Shown piece after piece: positions 37,620 to 49,303 of a stretch of DNA of 64,000 bases. A program made the translations under genes and the position numbers. The stretch is from Rhexocercosporidium sp. MPI-PUGE-AT-0058 (lineage: Eukaryota > Ascomycota > Leotiomycetes > Helotiales). The notes beneath the pieces were generated by a model, which worked only from the letters and a program-made list of their open reading frames with translations, was not told the DNA's origin and ran no database searches. Within the stretch, counting starts at the first letter, position 1, and every line of letters starts with the position of its first letter. The DNA lies in the NCBI GenBank assembly GCA_020746875.1, contig JAGTJL010000008.1, positions 2,825,202 to 2,889,201 of the forward strand, in the 5' to 3' direction.

Positions 37620-37645
37620 ATTTAAATATATCGATATATTAAAAT
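37620..37645. repeat. 26-bp palindrome, copy P2
   Basis: Arms ATTTAAATATATC and GATATATTAAAAT. It is preceded by a GC-richer patch (37560-37615, CGGCGGCCAGTCG). Confidence 0.75.
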
Positions 37646-38459
37646 ATTAAATAATAATATATACTACGAACTTTTATATAATTATAATTATATTTCCAAA
37701 CTTAATAAAAATTATAAAAAAAATATTAATAAAAAGCTTAAAAGACTATTTCGCTTCGCTATAAAAGTTTAAGAAACGTAAGTAATTAAAAGCAAATAAG
37801 AGCGGGATTATAAAGAAGATAAAAAAAGAAAATAATATAAAAACTTTATTAATTATAAAGAAAAAGAAACGGAATAAAAAGGCATAACAGAAGTCAAAAG
37901 CTCGTAAAGCCCGATAATATATTATTATTACTTTTCTTTTATTATTAATATTAATTTATTTAAAGCCTTACTTCCTTCCGCTTTTATTAATCTTTTCGAA
38001 TCAAGCCTTAAAGTTAAGAAACGTATATATAACGTTATATTCGTAATTAATAATTAATATTTAAAAAAGCTATCGTGGAATACCGGTATACTAAAGCTTA
38101 TTTTTATAAAAGAATATTATTTTAAATTAATTCTTATTTTAAACGACTTATAGAATATTATACTTAAAAACGTGAAAAAGAATCGTAAAGTTTACGTGCT
38201 TATTAATTAAGAAGATAATTCTTAAGCAAAAGAATTATACTTTTAGAAAAACGTTATTAAAATACTTTTAAAAAAGATTAAAAAGCCGGCTGAAAATATA
38301 TTAAATATCTCGTCTATTTTTAATTTACCGCTTATTTCTGCGAATTTCGAATTACGCTTATTATCTTGCTTTAATAAACAAATTATTATTTTAAAACTCT
38401 TCTCGGTTTATATAATTAATATCGGCTTTATAAATTAAATAATTACTTTTTATATTAAT

Positions 38460-39655
38460 ATTAAATATATAAGATTCTCTGCTCTCGCGGAGGATTACGA
38501 AAAGATCTGGCTATTTACTCTTTTAATTTAAGTAAATATTATTATTATATTAAAAGCTTTTCCGATAATTATATTTATAATTATAAAGCTAATGAATCTT
38601 ATTATTATTTATTAGATTTCCGCGTATATTATATTCCTCTCGCTTAGTATTATTTATATAATATTTATTATTAAGATTAAGATCTTATATAGCAGCGCTT
38701 TTCGCACTCGACAGAATATTTAAAAAATAATAATAAGTATAATAATCGCTTTAATTAAGGCTGCAGAAGGCGATACCGAAGAAGAACGAGATTTAATTAT
38801 TAAATTATAATTAATTATATTATAAAGTATCGCTAAGTATAAAAACGAAAAAATGAACTTTAAAGCTTTAATATCGCTTTCTTCTGAGGTTTTATTAAAT
38901 CTTCGCCGAAACGAAAGCTTTAGAACTTAAGATATAGGTTTTAATTCAGAAGTTATTTCCCGAAGCTAAATTAGAAGCTTTCGAATCGGCTGATAATAAA
39001 AGCGAAGAATTAAAAAAGGAAGAATCGGTTAAAGATTAAAATAAAAATTTAAAAAATAAAAATAAAGTACCGGAGGCAGAAAGCAACCGTAAGAATTAGA
39101 AGGAAAAAGTAAAAAATACGGATAAAAATAAAGATAAGACGCCGGAAAAAGAAGCTAAAAGCGAAGAATAAAAGGAAATAAAAAATACAAATGAATAAGA
39201 AGAGGTAAAAAATATGAATTAATAAAAGAAAATAGAAGGTACGAATAAGAGCGGGGAATAAGAAGAAGTAGAAGGTATAAGTAAATAAAAGAAAATAAAA
39301 GGTACGAATGAGAGCGGGGAATAAGAGAAAGTAGAAGATATAAGTAAATAAGAAGAAGTAAAGGGTACGAGTGAGGGCGGGGAACAAGAGGAGGTAAAGA
39401 GTATAAGTGAATAAGAAGAAGTAGAAGATACGAGTGAAGGCGAGGAATAAGAGGAAGTAAAAAGTGCGAATAAGAGCGAGGAATAAGAAGAAGTAAAAGG
39501 TGCGAATAAAGGCGTAGAATAAGAGAAAGTAAAAGATGCGAGTAAAAGCGTGGAATAAGAAGAAATAAAAAGTGCGAGTAAAGAAATAAAATAAAAGAAA
39601 AGAATAAAAAGTATAGGTAAAGGCGAGGAAGTAAATTAAAATAAAGAAAAAGAGT
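38460..39655 (+). pseudogene. Decayed gene with acidic 12/21-residue tandem repeat tail
   Basis: The plus-strand frame shows a hydrophobic/helical upstream part (for example KAAEGDTEEERDLIIKL near 38760, then FKALISLSSEVLLNLRRNE near 38860). It then runs into a Glu/Lys/Ser-rich tail. In the tail, units of 63 bp (GCGGGGAA at 39251, 39314, 39377, 39440) pass into 36-bp units (39476, 39512, 39548) encoding EE*EEVKSANKS-like repeats. In most units the stop TAA occupies one fixed position; the unit at 39383 still has CAA, showing the residue was Gln. No signal peptide or domain can be recognised. The gene sits between palindromes P2 and P3. Start is uncertain. Confidence 0.5.
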
Positions 39656-39771
39656 AATAATAACCGGGTTAGTAATAAATTAATCTTATATAAAATTCTA
39701 ATAAAAGGTTTCCGAGCGAGATTTTATTTAGCTTTATATATAATTAATAATTAATTTAAAATTAAGTTATT

Positions 39772-39797
39772 ATTTTAATATATCGATATATTAAAAC
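39772..39797. repeat. 26-bp palindrome, copy P3
   Basis: Arms ATTTTAATATATC and GATATATTAAAAC, nearly perfect. Confidence 0.8.
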
Positions 39798-41584
39798 TTT
39801 TTTTTATAATTCTAAATATCGAAGCATTTATATTCTTAATAATAAAAGAAATATAAAGTAAATTATAAACTTATCCTTACGCTATTCCTTTTGCCTTTAA
39901 ATGAATCTTCTTTTCTATATTACCGATTATTAAGTCCGCTTATTAATTTCTTTTATTATTAAGATTAAAGTCTTATTTCCGTTTAAAAGAAATAATATTT
40001 AATAAAACGTAAAAAAATTAAGAAAAAAGTCGTTTTTTTATTATTCGTAAATTATAATATACGGTCGAAGAGCTTTATTTACTTTTTCTAATATCCTTCG
40101 GTATTACTTATTTTTAAAATATTTACGCTTATATTTAAAAAACGATAATTATAATTAATTGAATATCTCGCTTACGGTTATTACTTTTATACAGTTCTTA
40201 AAAGTAAAATATAAATCTCTAAAATAAGTCGATAAATTAAAATAATAAAAGTTAATAATATCTGTTTCGATTTTGCTTCTTATTTCTAATTAATTTAAAA
40301 AAAACTTTTTAAAAAATAAAAGAAAAACTTCTTATTAATATCTCTTGAAATATAAATAATTAAGCAACTTTAAAACTTTAATTAACTAAATAAAATACTT
40401 AATAGCCCGCGGGAGAACCGCGAGAACGTCGTTAAATTATTAAGTAATATCTTTTATTTCGCGAGCTTTTTAATTAAATCTTAAAATATTTTTAAATCTT
40501 ATTATAAAATAAAAGTAAACTTTTTTTATTAACTGAAAATACTTTTAATTAATAATAAATATAAATTAATAATAGCTCGTCCGAATTAAAATTAATTTAA
40601 AACTTAACTTATATTAAATCTACTTATCGTCTTTACTTTCCCGCCGCTTATATTAAAATATAAGCTGAATTATTAATATATTTTAAGAAAAGAAATATCG
40701 AAGGTATTAAAAGAAAGCGTAAAGCAAATAATTTTATTTTTCACGGATTTTCTTTTTCAGTGAAATTAAAATAATTACTTTGAATAAAGTATAAATCTTT
40801 TAAATATTACTTAATATATAATTATAATACCTTAAGCTTTTAATAACTTATATAAAAGGCGGAGTTTGAGATTATTAAAAGAAGATTATTACTTTTAATT
40901 TATATATTGCTTTTTTTCAATACTTATTTAATAAAATTATTAAAATTGTATTTATTACTTAATATTTAGAATATAACGAAGTCGACTGATTACAAGTATC
41001 TCGATAAGTAAAGCGTATTCGTTTTTTAGTTTCATAATAACTTCCGATTAACGCCTTTTATAATTTCTTCCTTATTTACTTCGTATTTAATACAGCCGAG
41101 TATTAAATAATTAAATTAAAGCAGAGCTTTAAGAAGCTCTTATTCTAAAATGGATAAATAATTCTAATATTATAGATTTCCTTTTTAATAACGTAATATT
41201 ATTAATACTTTAAATTATTATAAAAAACTTAAGATTTCTTTTTAAATATATATATTATATTATACGCCTCGAATAAGAACTTGATATTATAATACTGAGT
41301 TTTATCTGAAATTCCTTTTTTTTTATATATAATTTCTAGAAACTTTTCTAAATAATATCGTTTTTATAAATATATTTAAGCTTTTCTTTAATTTATATTC
41401 TTAAAAGTAAAAAAGCTAAAGTAAATCTCGATAATTAAATTAATATAAAGTTTTTTATATTATAAAAATCTTTAATTAAATATAATATTTAATTTATTAT
41501 AAAACTTAATTAAAACCGTAAGAAAAGAGTTTTATTTTTAAAATTATAATTTATATCTTTTATTAATTATATAAAAAAAAGCAT

Positions 41585-42780
41585 CAAAGAACTCCGAAAG
41601 GTTCGCTTAAATAATAAAGCTTTAAACCGTTTCTTAAATAGCCTTAAAGTATTCCGATTAAATTAAATAAATTCGGTGCGTTTTTACGTATAAATCCTGG
41701 ACTCCGGTTCGCATTTCGTTTGCTTAAGTAAAAGCGTTTAATTAATTTATTAATTAACTTAGTAAGATATATTAAGTAATAACGTCGGGAATATATTAGA
41801 AAATACTCTTAAATATTACGTGATTCGTAAAACGACTTATTTATTCGCTAATTAAGTTCTTAAAAATATATTCTTTAATATATAAATAAAGGAAGAAAAT
41901 ATAAACCGAGCAATTATAAATACCGGTAATATTGCCGAGATATAAATATAGAATATATTGAAGTTGAATTATAGCTTATATATTATACTTATTAATAAAT
42001 AAGTAAGAGATTACTTACTTAATATGAAGATTACTTACGATTCCATATAAGTATTATAAAATTAAATAATAATAAAACTCCGTAAGAAATATTCTTAAAG
42101 AAGCCGGAAATTTAATTATATTATTTAAATCGTAACTTATTTAAGGAAATATAATTTAAGGCTTTTTTACGTATAAATAAATATTCTTTAAAAAAAACAA
42201 AACATTTAATATTCCCGTAAAGAGTTTTATAAGAATAAGAGTCGAAGGAAGAATAGCTTTCGAACTTACTCTTTAATTAATACGAAGAATATTATTCTCG
42301 AGTTTAATAGAAGTATTATTAAGGAATAATTCGGTCTTTATATATATAATATTCAAAGAATAATAGTTGCTTTTCGCCGAAGTATTATAAGCCGCATTTT
42401 GAAAGCCGTATTAACCTTTCGTACAGCTTAAAATACCCGCTTAAATATAATGAAAAAGGAAGTTTATAAACTTATAATACTCTTTAGATTAATTTAATAA
42501 ATCATATTAACGCTTAAGATTTGAAATATTATAATTTTACTTATAACGCGGCGATAAGTACTTTTAATTTTTAAATAAATTCATAAGTTTATTTAAGAAT
42601 TTAAAAGAATTAATTCTTTTAAAAAACTCCGAGATAATTTACTTAATTATTATCGTTTTTTAAGATTTATACGAAAACGTATATTAACTTAGCTTTATTT
42701 TATAAAAGCGTTCTTATAATAACGTTTTACTCGCTTTTTTTTTAAGTTATATTTGAAGTATTATATATTATCTTTTAATT
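41585..42780 (+). pseudogene. Decayed coding tract(s) of unknown function, between P3 and P4
   Basis: Plus-strand reading is coding-like from KELRKVRLNNKALNRFLNSL near 41587 to about 42100, and again from about 42235 to 42780 (for example NNSCFSPKYYKPHFESRINL near 42370). Stops fall mostly at probable Gln/Trp. The Tyr/Asn/Leu-rich composition is partly a product of RIP (Cys, His and Asp codons changed to Tyr and Asn). It could form one gene with the 23-residue repeats that follow. No homology was recognised. Confidence 0.35.
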
Positions 42781-42955
42781 TTTCTTTTTTAAAAAGCTTT
42801 TAATATTTTTTCTTTATATATCGAATTGCTTCGAGCGTTAAAGTATTTGCAAATCAAAGAACGATATTTAATAAAAAGTAAAATACTTAAATAATAAAAA
42901 TAATTCGATTTAATTATTTATAATAAAATCGCTTAAAAATTAAATTTATATATAT

Positions 42956-43640
42956 ATAAAGAACGTTAAGCTAGGGCTGCTCGCGTCCGATAGTAGTAAA
43001 AATATAAGAGTAAATTTAGAGCTAGAGTTTGATATTAAGCTAAGATTACTTACGTCTAATAATAATAAGAATATAAAAGTAAATTTAGAGTTAAAGTTCG
43101 ATATTAAATTAAAATTACTTACGTCCGATAATAATAAAAATATAAAAGCAAATCTAAAGTTAAAGTTTGATATTAAGCTAAAATTACTTACGTCCGATAA
43201 TAATAAGAATATAAAAGTAAATCTAAAGCTAAAATTCGATATTAAATTAAAATTACTTACGTCCGATAGTAATAAAAGTATAAAAGCAAATCTAAAGCTA
43301 AAGTTCAATATTAAATTAAGACTACTTATATCCGATAATAATAAGAGTATAAGAGTAAATCCGGAATTAAAATTCGATAAAGAATCTAAAGTTTTATTAT
43401 ATTTATTAATTTATTTCGGCATTAAAGAAAATATAATAGCAAAGGCAAAAGATAGTCGAAGAATGCCTAATATATAAAGGATAAATTAAAAAAAAATTAC
43501 GTAAGAAATTCTTAAGAAAATAAACGAAGAATTATATATAAAACTCTATTACGAATTAATATAAGAAGCTTTTAGTTTTACGTTTAAATAAATATACTTT
43601 AATAAAGAAATCTATTAAATTTATAATTTTCTTTTTTAAT
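42956..43640 (+). pseudogene. Decayed gene with six 23-residue tandem repeats
   Basis: From about 42965 to 43375 the plus strand is open and carries a 69-bp repeat, six copies. Each encodes KL(K/R)LLTSD(N/S)(N/S)K followed by (N/S)I(K/R)(V/A)N(L/P)(K/E)LKFDI. A non-repetitive tail follows (ESKVLLYLLIYFGIKENI, then KKINEELYIKLYYELI near 43520) with a few Gln-site stops before the region ends near 43640, 180 bp from palindrome P4. The repeat has charged and hydrophobic positions alternating with about leucine-repeat spacing, but I cannot match it to a named repeat. The antisense strand is open too and is treated as a shadow. Confidence 0.5.
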
Positions 43641-43820
43641 TAACTTTAAAATAAAGACTTATTCGAAGAGATAAAGGGTTTTCCGCGCCGCCTTCCCGCT
43701 TTCGAGTGACTTTTAAGTATTTAAAAAAGAGTAAGTAATAAATAAGAAGTATATATTCGAAAAGAATATAAAGATTAATTAAATTAACTCGCGCGAGGAA
43801 TATAATATTTATTATAATAA

Positions 43821-43846
43821 GTTTTGGCATATTAATATGCTAAAAC
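43821..43846. repeat. 26-bp palindrome, copy P4 (least mutated)
   Basis: Arms GTTTTGGCATATT and AATATGCTAAAAC. It retains GGCAT, which supports the inferred ancestral arm. GGCGACCGCCGACGG follows at 43865. Confidence 0.85.
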
Positions 43847-44199
43847 TTTAAGTTATTATTTATTAGGCGACCGCCGACGGCTTATTAACTTATTAAGTAA
43901 AAGTTATATTTTTTTTAGAAAATTATTTTAATTATATTATAATTACGTTATAATAATAAAAAATTTTTTATAAGTAACTTTAATAATATTAAGTAATAAG
44001 TAATATTTCTTAAAGTAATTATTGCCCGCGAATAAGAACGAATAATACAAATTAAGTTTAAGACCGGTTAAGAAAGAAAAGCTTTACCCGAATTATTTTC
44101 CACGCCTTATAAAAAATCGAGGATTTTAAGTAAAAAAAGATTTAGCCGGTATATTCTTCGTAATATCTAAAAAGAAAAAAGTATAATATTTATATTTTT

Positions 44200-44660
44200 T
44201 ATAATATAAGAAATCAAGTATTCTGCAATTAAGCAGATACTTATTATTTTAAGAAAAGCGTCGAAGAGGATTTTAATAATTTATTATATTTTTTAAATAT
44301 TAATCTTATGAATTCTAAAAATTATTAAAAACGTAATAAGAAAGATTCTTATAAACTATTTATTAACTCGACGCCTTCTTCAGAAGTAGTATTATAATAC
44401 TTTTATTAAATTATTATATAAGAAGGTAAACCTTTTAATATATTTATAACTTATTATTTAAATATTTTTATTTTATTTTTAATTTTTTAATTAAATATTT
44501 TATAATATAATTACGAATATCGCGACTTTACGATCTCGAAAAGCCTTATAATTCGAAGAACCCCCGCAACTTTTCTTTTTCTGGTTTTACGGCTTTTTCT
44601 CGTAAATTAATAAACGCTTAATATAGCTCGAACTCGCGGATTATTTTAATAATCTTTTAA
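44200..44660 (+). pseudogene. Decayed coding tract of unknown function, between P4 and P5
   Basis: One plus-strand frame gives NQVFCN*ADTYYFKKSVEED near 44212, SYKLFINSTPSSEVVL near 44350 and, after a hydrophobic stretch, YRDFTISKSLIIRRTPATF near 44520, with stops at probable Gln. A membrane segment is possible (44440-44490), but RIP raises Ile/Leu/Phe content, so this is weak. No family recognised. Confidence 0.35.
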
Positions 44661-45187
44661 GTAATTTCTTATTTAATTTTTTTTATTTTATATTTAACGT
44701 ATATCGAAAAGAAGATTTATATCTCGGGTAATAAGCTTTATTTCGAAGCCTGCTTTATTATAAGAGCTACTCTTAATATCTTAACTTATTCGTAATCGAT
44801 AATCTCGTTAAGAAGCTCGAGGATTCGCTTTTAATAAAACCTGCCGAAAGTATTTTTAAAAAAGAATTCTTTAAAAAAAGTAATTTATAAAAGTTTAATT
44901 TAAAATAAAATAATAAAATATTTTTTTTTTTTTAATTTATAATAATTATAATTCTTATTTAAAAGTCTCTGCTGCATTCGATTTTAGCTTTTAGTTTTAT
45001 TATCGAGATATAATTTGCCGAGGATTTATATCTTTCGCTATACTTATTCTTATTTTATAAAATATTTTCTTTTGTTTTAAAAGCTATATTATTAAAGAGT
45101 TTAACGTAAAAAAATAATTTGAAATAAAAGGTTTTAATATAAATAAATTTAATAACTGGATATTTAATAAAAAAAAGCTTAATAAAA

Positions 45188-45475
45188 GTGGATTTAAAGA
45201 AAGCGGATTTAGAAAAGGTAGATTTATAAAAAATAAATTTATAAAAAGCAGATTTATAGAAAGTAAATTCGTAAAAAGCAAATTCGTAAAAAATAAATTT
45301 ATAAAAAGCGGATTTAAAAAAGGCGGATTTAGAAAAAGTAGATTTATAAAAAATAAATTCGTAAAAAGTAAATTCGTAAAAAACGGATTCGGAGAAGGTA
45401 GATTTAAAAAAAGTAGATTTGTAAAAAGCAAATTCGTAAAAAGCAAATCTAGAAAAAGTAAATTTATAGAAAATA
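45188..45475 (+). pseudogene. Pentapeptide-type repeat coding tract, about 19 units
   Basis: A strict 15-bp period encodes (A/V/I)(D/N)(L/S)xK units: VDLKK, ADLEK, VDL*K, INL*K, ADL*K, VNS*K, ANS*K, ADLKK, ADLEK and so on. The stops (TAA, once TAG) always fall at position 4 of the unit, where Lys and Glu also occur; Gln there (CAA to TAA) makes the frame continuous. This matches the A(D/N)LxX pattern of pentapeptide repeat proteins, which fold as right-handed quadrilateral beta-helices. An upstream extension (INLITGYLIKKSL) is degenerate. Such repeats are common in bacteria and rarer in fungi. A simple 15-bp satellite without protein meaning cannot be excluded. Confidence 0.5.
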
Positions 45476-46690
45476 AAAGTATTCGGTTTATATAAAGTAA
45501 AAAAAGAGTAATAAAAGTATTAAATAAAGCTCGAATTAATAATAATAAGAAATATATTAATAATAAAAGTATAAGAAAAAGCTTGTAAGCGGGTAAATTT
45601 TATAATAATAATAAGAACGATTTTAATAATACTTATAATGTTTTTATTAAGGATTGAAAAGTATTTTAAATATGTGAAATCTTTTCCGGTTGTGTGTTTA
45701 TTAATTTAAGTATTAAATAATATATAATTTATTAAAAAAGTTATATTGATTAGCGCTATTATTATATATAAAAAAAATAAAAAGTTTATAATTTAATATT
45801 TTTTTAAAAAAGTATTATTTTATAAAATATTATTTATAAATTATATTTTAAAATAATTTATTAAAAATATTATTAAAAGTAAAAAAGCGGGCTATTTATA
45901 TTTTTTAATAATTATAAAGCGTTAAAAATTTACCGGCGTATTAAAAAGAAAGCGTATTATTATAAAAAGAGTATATTATTTGCAAAAGCGTATTATTCGG
46001 AAGAGCGTAATATAAGTCGTATGGCTAATTTAAATTATATTATTATATCTTTAACTAATACTTATCGAGTATAAAATTATTTTAATTTAAATAAAAGATA
46101 GGCCGCTTTTAATATTTTATCTTTTTTTATTAATTCGTAATAAGATTTAAAATATATTAAAATTAAAAATAAGAAGAGTATTAGCTTTTAATTATAATTT
46201 TATTAAATTATATTATTTTATTATATATACGGCCGAATTCTTTTATTATAATTATTATTTATTCTTTTTTTTATTTATTTTAAGATTTCTTATTGCTTAA
46301 AGAATCGGAGTTTTTATTATTATTTTAATTTGCTTTTACTTCTGTTTTTACTTTTTTAATAGCGATTCCGAGTAATTTAATAATAAGTTATATTTCTTTA
46401 ATAATATATTAAAACTACTTTTATAACTTACTTTTTTAAAAGATATAAAACTAAAAGTATTAGCATCTGAGTTAAGGATTAATTTATTAAGTATTTCTTT
46501 TATTTATTAAATATTAATATTAAAGCTTTATAAAAAAAAGCATCATTTATTTTTAGATAAGAGCGTTATATTATCTTTTGAGGTAATATTATTAAAAGCT
46601 AGTATTTTAGCGATTAAAATAAAAAAGTAAATAAGAATTATAATAATTTTTAAAAGAAATATTCTTTAAGAAAAGCGAGAAGATAATTAA

Positions 46691-46963
46691 AATAAATCGG
46701 TTTGCTTTTCGTATAAAAAAGAGAAGACTTTCATAAGGACTTTAGCAGTGGCTTTAAGCTTATTCGAAAGAGTAATAAGCTTAATAGCAGGCTTAATAAT
46801 AAGCTTAATAACAGACTTAATTAAGAAACTCTTGCGAGCAGAAGAAGATTACTTAACTGGCGTAATAAGAACTTTAAGAATAAAGTTTTATTTAATAATA
46901 ATCGAAGAGGTAAAAGCCGTCTTAAGTTTAATAAGAATAAGAACTGAAGAGCGTAAAGCTTAA
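46691..46963 (+). pseudogene. Open plus-strand tract, 90 codons, unknown function
   Basis: The frame is open without a stop from about 46691 to TAA at 46961-46963, which is unusual here. It reads KEKTFIRTLAVALSLFERVI, then SLIAGLIISLITDLIKKLL (hydrophobic, perhaps a helix or membrane segment), then RAEEDYLTGVIRTLRI and a charged C-terminus EERKA. No ATG opens it, so it looks like the last exon or C-terminus of a larger gene between P4 and P5. It is less RIP-damaged than its surroundings. Family unknown. Confidence 0.4.
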
Positions 46964-47352
46964 GTAATTAAGCTCTCCGAGGAATGACTAATTAGCTTAG
47001 CTTAAAAGGTCTCTTAAATTTCTTTTAAATAAATAACTATTATTATTAGAATTAATATAATAAGAAAAAAAAGAATTTATTTTAATAAATAAAGTAATAA
47101 ATTTCTATTCCGTTACTTATTTACTTGAAGAGCTTTATTGCCGCTGCTAAGAACTGGAAAAGTTAATATAAATCACAGAAAGTTATCGGGAAACTTACTT
47201 ATGCTCTCTTCTTTTTTATTTTTAATATTTGCTTTATATTATTAATTCGTGATCGTATAATACGTCGAGCTAGAGTTTAATATTATTTTTAGAAAAATAA
47301 AAGAATTTTTTAAAATTATTAATTTATCTTACGCGGTAGACTATACGCGCAT

Positions 47353-47378
47353 GTTTTAATATACCGATATATTAAAAT
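47353..47378. repeat. 26-bp palindrome, copy P5
   Basis: Arms GTTTTAATATACC and GATATATTAAAAT; paired with P6, with 43 bp between them. Confidence 0.8.
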
Positions 47379-47421
47379 ATTAAATAACCCGCTCGGTAAC
47401 TTAATAATCCAGAAAAGTATT

Positions 47422-47447
47422 ATTTTAATATATTAATATATTAAAAT
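47422..47447. repeat. 26-bp palindrome, copy P6
   Basis: Perfect arms ATTTTAATATATT and AATATATTAAAAT. Confidence 0.8.
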
Positions 47448-47989
47448 ATTCGTATTCTTTATAATTCCGATTCTTACCGATACTTTTTTTATTACGTATT
47501 CTTCGAGAAATTATTTACGATAAATATATTTATTTTATTTTAAGACTTTTTAAATATTATAAGATAATTTAATTATTATCTCGACCGGTAAGTAAACTTT
47601 TAGCTTTTTTTTATAAGATTTATTAATAATAATTAGCTTTATTTAAAAGTTTCCAGACAGTATTTTCTTTGCGAGCGCCGATATCATTTAATTAACTGAA
47701 GCCTTGTTATCCGAAATTTAAGCTTGCGCCGTAGCCGCTAACGACTGTGAATCTTTTATATTACGTTTCTCTTCGATTCTCATACGCTTAAAAAGTAAGA
47801 ATATTATATTCTTTAAGTTTCTGGATATTCCGGTTATAATATTATATTTAATAAATAAGACTTAATAATAGACCGCATAAGACCAAGTTCGACGCCTTGA
47901 AAGAAGTCTAATTTAAGAGAATAACTTTTATATATTAGATTTTATTTTAATTCTATTATTATATTTTAATATAAGTCGGACTTAAGCCG

Positions 47990-48955
47990 ACTAAGTCGCC
48001 GCTAACTTCTTGCGTAATATTATTTTATTCGGCGTCTTCTTTTAAACAGCTATAATTATTATTAAAAAGCTTTAAAATTACCTGAATCCGAAGAAGAAAA
48101 TAATTTTACAAAATATATTATATTAAAGCTTAATTAATACAAATTTAAAAAAGTACGTTATTAAAGTATTTCAAAGTATTATAAAAATATAAAAAGCTCT
48201 TATTTTCTTTACGCTTTAATATAACGCAACTTAAGTCTTCGCAATATAATATTATAAAAACAATTAATAATTCTGAAAATTATATAAAGAAGAAATCAAA
48301 AGTAATAATAATAACGGTATTTAATTTCGCGAAGATATTCATTAAGAAGTAAATAAAGCTTCGATATTCGTAGATCAGTTACGGATTATACTTTAATTTT
48401 ATTTAAATAAGTCGGGCGTTAATAAGAAAATCCCTCGCTATAATAAATATAAAATAAATAAGCCGGATTCCGAAAAGATATTTATAATCTTTGACCGATT
48501 ATTAATAACTTTTATTATTCGGGATTATTAAATCTTAAGCAGTTTTAATAATAGCTATTTCGACTTTATTAATATAATATTTCTTCGAGTTAATAATAAC
48601 GAAAATCTTTCGACTTATTAAACTTATTATATATACTTCAGAGCGGTCTTCTTTATTTATAATAATCATTTTATTACCTTTTTTAATACCGCTGCACGAA
48701 CCGGCGGATTAAGATACGTTTATTATAATAATATAAAGCTTAATAATCAAATTAAAAATATTAAGTAAAGATTCCACGAATACGCAAAAATAAAAAGATT
48801 CGCGTTAAACTTATTAATATATATTAAAATAAATAAGTAAAAAAAGTTAGAAATCGTAAAAAAATAATTCAAAAAGAGAAGCGTATTCAGGTATTATATA
48901 ATAATTCTTATATTTATATTTATTAAAGTAATAAAAAAGAAATCCTTATAAAAGT
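47990..48955 (+). pseudogene. Decayed coding tract of unknown function, between P6 and P7
   Basis: Plus-strand frame with Gln-site stops. Readable pieces are NKASIFVDQLRIIL near 48350, KPDSEKIFIIFDRLLITF near 48465, FFIYNNHFITFFNTAARTGG near 48650 and HEYAKIKRFALNLLIYIK near 48780, closing with a Lys-rich part (48840-48900). It is followed immediately by the 38-bp tandem repeat. A tyrosine-recombinase or helicase assignment was considered, but no catalytic pattern can be shown. Confidence 0.4.
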
Positions 48956-48959
48956 AAGC

Positions 48960-49210
48960 AAAAACAGATTATTAAGTCCAACTTAGCTTATAATTATTTC
49001 TTTATTATTAAATCTCTAATTCAGCTTATAATTATTTCTTTATTATTAAATCCTTAACCGAGCTTATAACTATTTCTTTATTATTAAGTCCTCGATTAAG
49101 CTTATAATTATTTCTTTATTATCTATAGTTAAGCTTATAATTATATTCTTATTATCAGTCCTCGATTAAGCTTATGATTATCTTCCGGCAATTAAGTCCT
49201 CGGCTTAATA
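48960..49210. repeat. 38-bp tandem repeat, about six units
   Basis: AGCTTATAATTATTTCTTTA followed by TTATTAARTCCTCGATTA. Unit starts at 48985, 49023, 49061 and 49099 are exactly 38 bp apart; later units to 49205 are shortened. Confidence 0.88.
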
Positions 49211-49277
49211 TTTTTATAATTAGCTTTCTATTATTAAAAAAAATAATAAAAAGTATCTAAGAATTCGCGGTTTAAAT

Positions 49278-49303
49278 ATTTTAATATATTAATATATTAA
49301 AAT
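49278..49303. repeat. 26-bp palindrome, copy P7
   Basis: Perfect arms ATTTTAATATATT and AATATATTAAAAT. Confidence 0.8.

Noticed and set aside
38460..38720. Membrane protein call for the hydrophobic stretch
   Set aside because: RIP turns Ala, Thr and Val codons toward Ile and Val, so hydrophobicity here is not reliable.
39049..39387. 112-codon minus-strand Phe/Leu-rich frame
   Set aside because: Antisense of the acidic repeat gene; the plus strand has the consistent Gln-to-stop pattern.
42946..43308. 120-codon minus-strand frame with 23-residue repeats
   Set aside because: Antisense of the 69-bp repeat; the plus strand continues coding-like beyond the repeat and matches the orientation of the neighbours.
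43636..43830. 64-codon minus-strand frame ending at palindrome P4
   Set aside because: Short, no motif, contains the palindrome edge; composition fits chance.
45084..45446. 120-codon minus-strand Leu/Phe/Asn repeat frame
   Set aside because: Antisense of the 15-bp pentapeptide-type repeat. It is continuous because the unit is five codons, but the plus-strand reading explains the stop positions better.
47990..48955. Tyrosine recombinase (Crypton or Starship captain type)
   Set aside because: No R..HxxR..Y pattern could be traced, even allowing RIP changes.
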